DNA of 64,000 nucleotides from Cheiracanthium punctorium. Taxonomy: Eukaryota; Arthropoda; Arachnida; Araneae; Cheiracanthiidae. The position numbers and the translations under genes were made by a program. The stretch covers positions 1-64,000 of the forward strand of contig JAWZYV010012235.1 in the NCBI GenBank assembly GCA_038373885.1, written 5' to 3'. The stretch's first letter is position 1. The number at the start of each line of letters is the position of its first letter. The notes beneath the pieces are model-generated. The model saw nothing but the letters and a program-made list of their open reading frames with translations. It did no database searches and had not been told where the DNA came from. Below are positions 24,401 to 33,559 of this stretch, piece by piece.

Positions 24401-27400
24401 AGATCAGATTCAGGCGTCTCCTCAAGTTGTGTGTGCAGATTAATTGTCTAGACCAGAACCATATCTAGGCGTAGCGTAAGATGGAGGCACGGGGATACGC
24501 GCGCCCTGACTTAAAATCTTTTGATTTAAAACATTAGTTTTGAAAGTTCAGAAAATCTTCTTTTCTAATGTTGATTTTTTAAATCCCCCTCCCCCCGAAA
24601 AAAAAATCAGTCACGGTACCCCAATCTATATAACACCAACCAATTTTAATTCGAATATTTGCTCAACATGATTGTTCGAGTTAACAAGAGTCAACTGTTT
24701 AAGTGACCCAAAAAATTCTACGTTTAAGGCATCCTGAATGTCTTAATCAGCCTTTTGCCCATGACGCAATAAGTACGCGCATAAACATACCTTGGACGAG
24801 CATTTGGTTTAATATCGCCTTGGTAGCTCTGTTTGTATTCTTGTGTAATGTGTCCTTGAAGCTCTTTGAGCTTTTCTTCCATCTTCTTGTGGACAACAGG
24901 TAACAACAGGAACCCTTGCCGTTCTTTGCTGACGTGTTGGTCTGTGCCAGGGGTTTTATGCCCCAAATGCTTAATGTAAACGGCGATTTTGCCGTCGTGC
25001 GTCAGTTCGGCCGGCTTCTCCTTTGGTATCATCGGTAAGAACGCCGCGGGCTCGGCATCCCGAGGAGAGTAGCCAGCTTGCTTGGAATAGGAAGGCTCGT
25101 GGGGAGGGCTTTGTAGATAGTCTGGTTCTTTCTGACCGTTTGAGACGTACCCAGCTTCTTTCGGGACAGACGGAAAGTAGTTGTCCTTATGTTCGTCGGA
25201 TCCGTAAGCTTGATTGCCGGCATCGTGTGGTACATATCTGTAAAATCAAGAAAAAATAATTTCAAGTAGTATTTTTACTATCGCTTATCGTTACGACATA
25301 ACGGCATTATTCGCTATCATAAACAAACTTCTGTAGCACAATACAGGAAGCACTGTCGATAATTTTTTTAAATTTCATTAAAATCCATTGTATAGTTTAT
25401 GCTGAAAAAGTACGCTTGAGTACAAAGCAAGTGATTTTTGGTTATTTATCTTTTTTACGGACAACACTAAAGAAGAGTTCTTATGGTAAAATGAAGCAAA
25501 ATCAAATTTACTCGAAAACTTTTCCCCCGTTTATTTTGACGTAAAAAGCCGTTCACTGTGGTAAGGGTACAATTTTGATTTTCAGATTTTTACTGATGGC
25601 TCAAAAAATGAAACGAATCAAACAGCATTTACAGTGAGCTTTATCTCACTGTATTCTAATGAGCATTGTTGATTTACGCTGTAATTCGCTCCGGCTGCTA
25701 TTTTTAAATTTTGTCCAAGCACCTACTTCCACTGCCTTATGGACGGGAAGACCGACTAACTCTTTGGGAATTGCTAAGGTCCAAGAAAGTATTTATAGAG
25801 TGGACTCCATCCCACTGTGGAATTTACGGTAACGAGGTGTCAGATGAGTTGGCAAAGAAAGCCACTAATGTCACCCAAGCTTCGTGCAGTTGATTTAACT
25901 ACAGATCAGTTGCACATTTCATAAAATTGAAAAGGAAACACCTTCAAAGGCTTGAGCTGGAGGAACTGGCCAAGAATAAACCACGGCGCCTTTCAATTCT
26001 CCGGTTACCTGAACGTCCAAAAAATCACGTTCTGCAGTGGCACCGAGCTAATGGTTGCACGCTTCATGGTTTTCTGTCCCCCCCCCCCCCCGCTATTGGT
26101 AGCTAGAGAACTTACTCGTATGTCTATTTCTGGTTAATCCTGTTTTGTATTGCGTTTTTTGTTCTGTGCTTTGTGTTTTTAGCCAAGGATAAACTTTTTG
26201 TGCCTGCTGCTTTGGAAATAAAATTAATGCTGGTACATTTTAAGCTAACAGTACTTTTATCTTTGTAATCATACTACTCACGTGGTTAACTTTATGTACA
26301 TTTGAGTCAAAATTTCCTACTCAGCTGGTCTTTTTTTAATTTACCTCAGGTTCCATTGAAAGAGGATTGTTTATGTGCTTTAAAGTGGTATTAAAGGGAC
26401 GCTTGTTGTTGGTTTTCAGAATAAATTATAAATAGCAGCTCTTGGACTTACGTTTTGTTTTTATGTTTTCAGTTTCATGAGTAGAGACATAACCAGCTAG
26501 TAACCAGCGTGGCATAAACAGCTAGTAAGTACAGCTGCTAACCAAAGACTTGTAATTCGAGTTCATTTTGGGATACCAGCATTTTATTTACTAGAACTTG
26601 AGTTCTTTTTCGCTCGATCACGGTTTTTGGTGTAGACACGATTTGTCTACGCGCCGTATCACTTTTCAATTTTTATAAATGTATTTTGAGTATAGTTACA
26701 TAACGCCTGGCGAATATTGTAAAATAGTTTTAGTAGGCGATTTAAATATAGATTTTAATTCCGAAGAAGTGTTTTATAGAACAGAGAAGACAAATACGGT
26801 ACACTCATAGATTATGATACACTTTCCAAATGGTATTTATAAAGGTGAAGTATAGTTTGACTATGCCTAGCGAAAATTAGTAAAGAGTTTTGGTAGGAGA
26901 TTTTAATATAGATTTCTATTCCGAAGAAATGTTTTATGGAACAAAGAAGGAAAACACGGTACACTCATGGATTATGATGCCCATTCCAAACAGTATTTAA
27001 AATACGTCTACGCGAAATTAGTTGGAATATGCCTATAGTTCGAATATGCCTGGCGAAGATTGTAAAACAGATTCAGTAGGCGATTTTAAGATAGATTTCG
27101 ATTCCAAAGATATGTGTTTTATGGTTCAAGAAATAGTTGATTCCTATTTTAACGCCCCTACTCGCTAACCTAAAAATTTCCCTCACTTTGGCGAGCTTTG
27201 CAGTCATGGGTCATGTACAAGTCAGAGTTATGTACAAGTTTCAGTGCTCCCAAAAGAACTAGATGAAAACTAAAGTGAACAAATGAGCGATAAACGCACC
27301 AGTTAAGGAATTTGAAGACACTTAATTACTAAAACTACATTAATTGGCAAACCAAAATAAATAAGAATGTAACGGAATGCTGTACTTACAGGTTGTTCCA

Positions 27401-30400
27401 AATCGCTATTTTAATTCTAAATTACGATTGCCTAATAAATACACAAAATCGTCATGGTTACTGCATATGTTTAATGATCGCCACCTTGGCGAGAGTCGGG
27501 TCGGTAAAGTAGGAATCAACCCAAGAAAGACAAACACGGCATACTCATGGATTATGATGCACATTGGAACCAATATTTAAAACGGTGAAGTATAGTTGTA
27601 TTATACTTAGCGAAGATTGTAAAATAGTTTAAGCAGTCGATTTTAAGATAGATTTCGATTCCAAAGAAGGGTTTTATGTAGACAAGGAAGCAAAATACGA
27701 CACATTCATGAATAATGATGCACTTTCCAACTTAATGGAATAAGGATGAAAAATAGGGACGCATAAATTATGATGCGCTTTTAATATGTAGCACTGTGCG
27801 TATTTAAAATCTGAAAGTGTTTCAGATTTTCTTCTTTTTTTTATTTTTATTTTTCATTTCTAATTAAAAAAAAAAGGAATGAATGTGATACGTTTTTAGC
27901 CCTAAATTCTACAAACATGTACTATAATTAGCATTGGCTTTAAATTTACAAACTTTTGCCGTCTTCAGAGGGTCAAACCGAAAACAACCGAAGAATACTT
28001 AAAAACTCACCTGGTAGGATTAGGCTTCGGATAGTATTCCGCATGTTGTAATATTTTCTGTGAATACTCTTCTTTTTCTCCAGAGTCGTAATCAGACTTC
28101 CCAGGGTTGTCGTGCTCATCTACGGAATCGTAGCTGTCTTGGTGGGGGCTCGAGACCTCGTACGCGTATTGGAATGGCGGTCTGCCACCAGAGCTCTTTC
28201 CCTTGACGGATTCGTACGAATCCTCCTTCGAGTAGTCATCCTGCACATATGACTCCTGGTCTTTTGCTGCTGGCTGGTCTGGATACGGTTGGTGGTTCCT
28301 CTGTTCTTCGTAGCTATTTTCATCATTCGTCTGTTGTTTGCCGTAAGGATCTGTCTCATAAGAATTCGAATAGTCGTCAGGCTGGGAATAACGGTTTTGC
28401 TGGTGTTGCGAGTGGTGGTCGTAATTGTTCTCTGCATTACCGTTGTAGTATTCGTGGCCAGGTCCGTTCCTGTACCCGTCTTTTTGACCTGCACGTATAA
28501 AATGTTAAAAGAACAGTGTCTTAAAGTGCATTTAGCATTTCAATGATTGCATTAATATTAGTCCACATAAATAAGGTTCGTGTTAGAGGAGAAAAATAAT
28601 CCCAAATTTAGTTTTAGATTTATTTATTTAATTATTTATTTATTTTTTAAATAATAATAACCAGGAATTATTCTGTGACATGGACAAAATAAAAATTACG
28701 CTCGAGCTCTTTTTTCTTTCTTTCTTTCTTTTTTTTTCTCCCCAGACATTTCGATTGTGAAATTACTTAAAGAAGCATTGGTGTTGATTTTCAACGGGAG
28801 AGAAAGAAATAGGGCTTGAAATATAATATTTGAATCATTGATTTTTATAACCATCATCTTACAGCTCTCTGACCGCTGCCCAGGCATAGCCGAGTCCAAC
28901 ACTGGCAATAATAAAATGACCTAACAACTTACCTGCATAGCCTCCGTTGGCATAGCCACTGTTTTGCTGCTCATAGCCATGGCCACTGTTGGAATAGCTC
29001 AGAGATTTGGAGTTCGAAGCACTCTCGCCTGGACGGAAAAGATGAACGGATGTCTGGAAGGTCTCCGATCCCGACAAGTCATGAGGTTTGGCAGTTGTTG
29101 TCGTTGTCGTTGCAATGGAACTGCCATTTCTGATATCGGCTGCAGACACAAGAAGGGCACCCAAGCACACCAACGAAATCAGCTGGAGTGAAAAAAGGAA
29201 AAAGTGAGAAAGGGAATATAGCCCGTTTACATGGGCAAATGAAATGCATGTACAATCCAATATGACCAATCGCAATTTTGACTAGTTTTTCTCTGATGTC
29301 TGTACGTATGTATGTAACTCGCGTATCTCAAAAACTATTAGTCGTATAATGTTGAAATTTTATATTCAAGATTTTCGTAACATCTGCTTGTGTACCTACC
29401 TTTTTGATTCCAATCAACTGGATAGTTTATCTACAGGGCTACCCAAAAGATTTTAAATACATACGCTTTATGGGCAGAAATTAATTAAAGCATATTTTAG
29501 AGATATTAAGTTATTTCAAACGAATCAAAAATGATATATGTTGTTAAGGATTGCAAAATGAACAAGGAATAAGGAACAATCTGTTCATGGAAAATAGTGT
29601 CTTTATCATTCATAGTTCTTCTACAGGAACACTGAAAAAAATTCCAACACATTACGGTCAATGGCAGTTTTCGAGACATTCATCCATTTCAAGCACAATA
29701 CCATCCTACTGTATACAGTTAGGTCCGACGATGGTCACTTGTTTCCCTCAAAAACTGCGCCGAATGTCGCCAATCTTGGCTACTTTATGTATGATGTATT
29801 TAACTCGCATATCTCAAAAACTAATAGTCGTAAATTGTTCAAATTTTATACGCAAGACTGTTGTAACATCTAGTCGTGCACCCCGATTTTTGGTTCCAAT
29901 CTATTTTAAAGTTTATTTACAGGACCAATCAAAAGAATTTCAATACATTAATGTCAATGGACATCTTCAATATATTATGTCTGTACGCAGTCATTGTTTG
30001 GCCCATGCCCAAATCTCGCCATTTGCCATGGACTTTGGCAAGTTTTGCCGAAATATCGCCAAATTTAACGCCAAATATAATTATGCATTTCGCATCTCTA
30101 AAACTTTCAACAGTAAAACGTTGAAATTTGTATTTAGAACTATTATTACAACTGTGCATATCTTTTTTTTATTGCAGTTGACTGAGTAATTTATTTACAC
30201 GGTCACCCAAAAGTATTTAAATACATTAAGGTTTAAGGATACCTTCAATTCATTAAAAACCTGTGATAAATCGCGATTTCGGCTATGACCAAATTCTCGT
30301 TGCTAGCTGTTTCAAGCTTGTCGGCTTTTGGCAAAATATTAAGCATCGCCCAATTAAGTGTTGAAAAAGAATTCAAATTGAACGCTGTTTGGCGATATCT

Positions 30401-33400
30401 GAAATATTTGGCTAGAAATTGCTAAACCTTTGTATTATTGCAGTATTGTTTATTTTTAAAATAAAATAAGTTTATATGAAGTGCACCGAAGATATTTATG
30501 ATTTAATAGGCGTACAAGGAAGTCATGTGGTGTCCACATAAGATTTTTTTTTTTTTAATTAAAATAATCTTCGACTATGATTTTTCAGAGAGACACTATA
30601 GTTCGAAATGATTAAAGATAATTATGTTTGTGGTTGGTTTTTAACACCCTTTCTCGGGTTTAATACAACAGAAAGGAACAGTTATTCCATAGATCAAAAT
30701 ACAAGGACAAGTATTATTATTACAATAGTAAATAAATTTTTAAAAAAGTCAAATAGTTCGACATCAGAGGGAACTTTCTTTACAAGGTTTTTTTACGATT
30801 TGAAGGTGTAAGAAGCAATCTTCTGACAGTAAAATTCATTTATTTATTTGGATTAATTAAAACTACATTCAATACCTATCATCTTTGGCTATTCGAAATA
30901 AATAATTATTTCATAGTCTATTTTTATTATTACTGTCTATTTTTATTATTGCTACTAAAAGAATCCATATTTGTTATCCCTTAAGTTATTAAATCCAACA
31001 ATCAAACGAAAACTGAAGTGATTTTTAGAGTTCTTAGACTCTAATGAAAATGAAAATTACACAAATATGAAACAGAAAGAATATTACCTTATAGGCACTT
31101 TAAAAATACTCCGATTTTAATTTTATTGTAGCTATTTAGCATTTTACTTTAGTCGCTTGTATTGTAACAAATCTTTCAAAATGATTCGAAGTTAAACATG
31201 CGCATATCCGTAAGCCCCTTAGCAAAGACAGCGTCGTCTGATATTTTAGAAAAAAGTGGAACAGTTTTGAAACTCAGCTCCGTAAATAATACCTGTCTTT
31301 AATTTTGAATCATAAGTAACGCTCTTCACATTTCAATAGCGAACGCTAAATTATCGTCTGAGAGAAATCAAATACTGAAATATTCAAGTTTAATTTTTCT
31401 GTTACACACATAATTTTTACTTTGGCTAGAATTGGCAACTAACAAATATTGTCAATTTCTGGGTTTAAGAACCACAGAAATTACCTCAATTTTTCTTTGT
31501 GATTCTGGATTTTAACCACTTAGTAGGAACCATGGATTCTCTTTTAGTAACTATTGTGTTAAAAATAGAATTTAGAATTCGTTATTTATTTTAAGTGAAC
31601 AAAGATGAAATATATTGAGGATCGTTTTCATCAATATATAGAAAATTATTTTGTTAAGGGAAGATTGCTTTTTATTCTGCTAAGACTCAACATAACATAT
31701 ATAAACAACCACAGTAGAGAAAGCGCTTTCTCTTGTAGGATTAATTCGGGACATTTTGATGCTATTATGATGCATATCCTTGAATGTTATTCTATAATGG
31801 CGCCGCTCCAGGGGGAAGGGGGATAATACTACCGTAAATAGCTTCTTTGCTGTGCGTGAAGATATAATTCGAAAAATAAGCTAATGCTAAACTCTAAAAA
31901 GAAAATTAAATGTATTCATTAGTTTAGGCAATTGTTACGATACGAGTTAAAAAATATAGGCAGTTCGAAATTATGAGGACAAGACGACAGGACGAAATTA
32001 TACTCCTCTTGACAGTGGCGGATCCAGGGAAGGGGCCAAGGACCTTGCCCCCCCCCTCTACCCCCCCAAAATAGACATTGCTAAAGGGAAGCATTTTGCT
32101 TCACCGTGTTTGTTAACACTTAGTTTAAGTCAAATGAGCTTCAAAAAAAATTGCATTGCTTTAGGGCATAGGTTCCCAACGTGGGCGATAACGCCCCCTT
32201 GTGGGCGTTTGAGGCTTTCAGGGGGGCGGTAAAAGACCCAGAGAAAAATAGGGGGCGTTGAAATGGTACGGAGGGGCGTGGGAAGATTAACCAAATATAG
32301 TCTAAAGACTTAAAAATTACGCTGATAATATTTTAATAAAAATAATTTTTGATAAAAATACTTTTTAATATAATTAAGTATGCGTTTTGATTGCTCTCTG
32401 AAATTGTCAATTTATTTATTTATAAAGCAATAGTTTATTATCTATTACTTCATATTATCAAAACCCCTACCTGTCCTTATAACAGGTAAGCTAAAACTTT
32501 TATTCCTCTTTTTTAAATGAAGAATAAATTCAGTAGCGTTTCAATTCCAACAATATTCTATCTATTAGTAATTTTTTTTAAATTTAATTCTTGTTTTCCC
32601 CATGCATTATGTACGCTCTTGTTACTCTGGAGTGGGAGGGGGGGCGGTATTGAAATATTCACGAGAAAAGGGGGCACCAGTTCAAAAAAGGTTGGGAACC
32701 TATGCTTTAGGGTAACATTTTGTTTTATTCTACATTTTTTTTTAGGTAAAAAAAAACTTTAAAAAAATTAGAACCTCCTCCCAAAAATTTCTGTATCCAC
32801 CACTGCACTCGAATAAACTAATTATGTGTACGAGAAAATCGTCTGCTTCGTACCATGTGACGAACAAGTGCTCAGGTAGTAATAACAGTAGCATTTTTAG
32901 GTTTTGGGGACCTTTTATTTTCTCCTTTCTAACTACAGCTGTAGTAAAATCAATAAAAATTATCTAGGTGGCTCTAAAGTAAAGTGAAAAGTTTCACAAT
33001 TATGCGAAGATCACGTGAAAATTCTGTCAATATCGTTCATTGAACGGAATTCGAACTTTTCGGTCAAATTAAATAAAAATTCAGAATAAATTAAGTTTAA
33101 ACCGGACAAGTAAACGAATTGGGATTGTATCAGTATTTAGCTATATATTTAGAAACCTGAGTGTAGTAATCTGAATAATATGGAAAATACTTAACACAAG
33201 GTTAGGTCCGATTTTAACTATATAAAACTGATATTATCGAAATGATTGGATGGAAAGAAAAAAAAAAAAAAATGTAGGAATTTTCAGTGCTCTGTTTCTA
33301 GTGATTATAATTAATTTATCTAATGGTTTATGGTTGAAATTTTGAAATTTTCTGTATTACATTAGATGGATACAGAATAGTATTTAGAGATTATTAACAC

Positions 33401-33465
33401 AGTGGATGACCCATAAGATAAAATTTATTGAATACAGTCATAGAACATATACTTACGTAAAACAT
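16812..33465 (-). CDS. Secreted Tyr-rich, Cys- and Trp-free structural protein (seven coding exons)
   Basis: Seven minus-strand exons (33465-33457, 29182-28933, 28488-28011, 25237-24791, 22623-22416, 18923-18666, 17288-16812) total 2127 bp, or 708 residues plus stop. All phases match. Residues 1-17 form a signal peptide with likely cleavage at VSA|AD. Then come a Thr run (28-33), a Tyr/Gln/Asn/acidic region (60-245), Pro/Tyr-spaced repeats (246-310), a basic stretch with a short helical segment (364-380), a Val/Lys/Pro region (396-455) and a basic Tyr/Ser/Arg C-terminus. The only Cys is in the signal peptide; there is no Trp. Such composition is typical of arthropod cuticle or matrix proteins, but I recognise no family and there is no clear Rebers-Riddiford domain. 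Six introns of 0.4-4.3 kb hold many transposons. Confidence 0.8.
17386..17737 (+). mobile_element. Family 2 Helentron-like element, 3'-truncated
   Basis: It starts CTTTCTGAACACG after a T-run, has the subterminal palindrome (CTTTC...GAAAG) and a GT microsatellite (about 17511-17548). It then has about one tandem unit (GAGCTCAAATTGGATAT to the GCACTAGTG block) before stopping. No 3' hairpin is present. It lies in intron 6 of the main gene. Confidence 0.75.
18666..18923 (-). CDS. Main gene, coding exon 6
   Basis: Acceptor CTTTTACACTGCAG, donor ATCAAG|GTAAAT, 258 bp, phase 0 at both ends. It encodes residues 465-550: an acidic start (SIDDSSDVG) followed by Tyr/Pro/Lys/Val sequence (KYEPKLVYVRKPQYLSPYDV). 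Confidence 0.9.
19262..19436. mobile_element. Mariner-like MITE, 175 bp
   Basis: The ends CAGTCGAATCCTATTTTAAG and TAAAACAGGATTCGACTG are flanked by TA at 19260-19261 and 19437-19438, as expected for a Tc1/mariner-type insertion. It lies in intron 5 of the main gene. Confidence 0.75.
20640..21130 (-). pseudogene. DDE transposase C-terminal remnant (mariner-like)
   Basis: On the minus strand, 21120-20870 reads IHWPSLSQHLSPIDSLYG, matching the WPxRSPDLxPxDFxLWG block around the last catalytic Asp of mariner-type transposases. A frame resembling the helical C-terminus follows. The catalytic SPD is SQH here, so the enzyme would be dead. GCAGGGTGTTTC at 20640 may be the element end, in line with the minus orientation. 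It lies in intron 5. Confidence 0.45.
21189..21987. mobile_element. hAT-like element, 799 bp
   Basis: The ends TAAGGTGACCAT and ATGGTCACGTTA are flanked by a perfect 8-bp TSD, GTTATGCT (21181-21188 and 21988-21995). TGTCCCGTTTT repeats occur just inside both ends in opposite orientations. A long A-run is at about 21394-21420. It lies in intron 5 of the main gene. Confidence 0.85.
22416..22623 (-). CDS. Main gene, coding exon 5
   Basis: Acceptor TTTCTTTTCACAG, donor CCAAAT|GTAAGA, 208 bp; it enters in phase 2 and leaves in phase 0. It encodes residues 395-464, a Val/Lys/Pro/Tyr-rich stretch (EKQVYVQPKVIRYPAKVTTV) with an acidic end (SEYDSPN). Confidence 0.9.
22624..24790 (-). other. Intron 4 of the main gene
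   Basis: The sequence is AT-rich with no transposon boundaries that I could close. Short open frames at 23072-23284 and 23584-23948 have no motifs. Confidence 0.6.
24791..25237 (-). CDS. Main gene, coding exon 4
   Basis: Acceptor TTGATTTTACAG, donor CCAAG|GTATGT, 447 bp, phase 2 in and out. It encodes residues 246-394. The first half has Tyr spaced about every 8-10 residues with Pro and Glu (YVPHD, YFPSVP, YVSNG, YLQSP, YSKQ). The second half is more hydrophobic and basic and includes a short amphipathic helix candidate (HKKMEEKLKELQGH). Confidence 0.9.
25582..26100 (+). pseudogene. Non-LTR retrotransposon RNase H remnant
   Basis: IFTDGSKNE (about 25586) matches the start of a retroelement RNase H domain. 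WTPSHCGIYGNEVSDELAKK (about 25800-25860) matches its end, including the conserved HCG, GNE and Asp. The middle is deleted or frameshifted. A further frame (about 25925-26060) resembles the Cys-rich tail that follows RNase H in I/Jockey-type elements. It lies in intron 3 and runs opposite to the host gene. Confidence 0.7.
26660..27860 (+). repeat. Degenerate repeats carrying a GDFNID-like coding segment
   Basis: A block reading CKIVLVGDxNIDF, like the GDFN motif of endonuclease/exonuclease/phosphatase domains, starts near 26706 and recurs at about 26865, 27049 and 27602. Spacings are about 160-184 bp or a multiple. Each copy is followed by a conserved noncoding-looking tail (ATTATGATG). All frames are broken. 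The segment is paralogous to 59340-60440, which runs into a PIF1 helicase remnant, so both probably derive from a Helitron-type element. It lies in intron 3. Confidence 0.6.
28011..28488 (-). CDS. Main gene, coding exon 3
   Basis: Acceptor TTTATACGTGCAG, donor CTACCAG|GTGAGT, 478 bp; it enters in phase 1 and leaves in phase 2. It encodes residues 87-245, the Gln/Asn/Tyr/Asp-rich region. RPPFQYAYEVSSPHQD (189-204) faintly resembles the start of a chitin-binding Rebers-Riddiford domain, but the downstream G-x-Y and AD-x-GY signatures are missing. Confidence 0.9.
28489..28932 (-). other. Intron 2 of the main gene
   Basis: The 444-bp intron has TTTA-rich and TTTC-rich low-complexity tracts (28620-28660, 28708-28740). 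No element ends are visible. Confidence 0.75.
28933..29182 (-). CDS. Main gene, coding exon 2 (signal peptide)
   Basis: The strong acceptor TTTTTTCACTCCAG precedes CTGATTTCG; the donor is TATGCAG|GTAAGT; 250 bp, phase 0 in, phase 1 out. It encodes residues 4-86: the hydrophobic core LISLVCLGALLVSA, then ADIRNG, a six-Thr run and a Ser/Gly/Tyr/Asn-rich stretch. The upstream open frame also runs through the intron to an ATG at 29275, but the pyrimidine-rich acceptor favours splicing. Confidence 0.85.
29240..30543 (+). mobile_element. Helentron-like element, family 1 copy 2 (5'-truncated)
   Basis: It reads in plus orientation: a short GTACGTATG microsatellite (29300), tandem units (CTCGC...TATCTCAAAAACTA at about 29320 and 29806), then the GCCAAATTT block. 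Subterminal CGTACAAGGAAGTC (30511-30524) and hairpin 30525-30539 (ATGTGG/CCACAT) follow, ending AAGA before a T-run. It lacks the 5' palindrome. It sits in intron 1, starting about 60 bp upstream of exon 2. The 212-residue open frame at 29551-30189 is repeat sequence, not a gene. Confidence 0.75.
30556..32012 (-). other. Part of intron 1 of the main gene
   Basis: The sequence is AT-rich and I see no transposon ends or supported coding exon. Open frames at 30608-30811 and 31605-31826 carry no motifs. Confidence 0.5.
32013..32805. mobile_element. Probable hAT-like element hosting a second one
   Basis: CAGTGGCGGATCCA at 32013 pairs with TGTATCCACCACTG ending at 32805, typical hAT-like ends. The flanks (CCTCTTGA, CACTCGAA) do not form a clear TSD, so the call rests on the TIRs. 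Its middle was split by the element at 32167-32704. Confidence 0.5.
32167..32704. mobile_element. hAT-like element, 538 bp, nested
   Basis: The ends CATAGGTTCCCAAC and GTTGGGAACCTATG are flanked by a perfect 8-bp TSD, CTTTAGGG (32159-32166 and 32705-32712). Inside the ends are GGGGGCG-type tracts in opposite orientations. It is nested in the 32013-32805 element, in intron 1 of the main gene. Confidence 0.9.
33457..33465 (-). CDS. Main gene, candidate 9-base coding exon 1
   Basis: ATGTTTTAC is followed on the minus strand by a strong donor, GTAAGTATAT. It ends in phase 0 as exon 2 needs and gives MFY joined to LISLVCLG, a good signal peptide. A TATA box lies about 75-85 bp upstream. I scanned intron 1 by eye and found no better ATG-plus-donor, but other choices remain possible. 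Confidence 0.5.
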
Positions 33466-33537
33466 TATTTTTCTTTTATTCTTACGTAAATTAAAGCAAA
33501 AAATGTCTGCTCAGTTCAGTTTCCCCCTCCCCTTTCT

Positions 33538-33543
33538 CTTATA
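33538..33543 (-). promoter_or_regulatory. TATA box for the main gene
   Basis: TATAAGAG on the minus strand is followed by a purine/G-rich stretch, and a start site about 30 bp downstream (about 33505-33515) would lie roughly 40-50 bp before the candidate ATG. Position and sequence fit a TATA-type core promoter of a strongly expressed secreted-protein gene. The link is inference. Confidence 0.45.
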
Positions 33544-33559
33544 CTGTACATGAAATATG

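Noticed and set aside
24450..24610. CTAGGCGTAGCG motif resembling the hAT end GGCGTAGC
   Set aside because: No second end or TSD was found within the intron.
29551..30189. Longest single open frame in the window (212 codons, plus strand)
   Set aside because: It lies wholly inside the family 1 repeat element and reads through tandem units; a similar accidental frame occurs in the opposite-strand copy at 1-2 kb.
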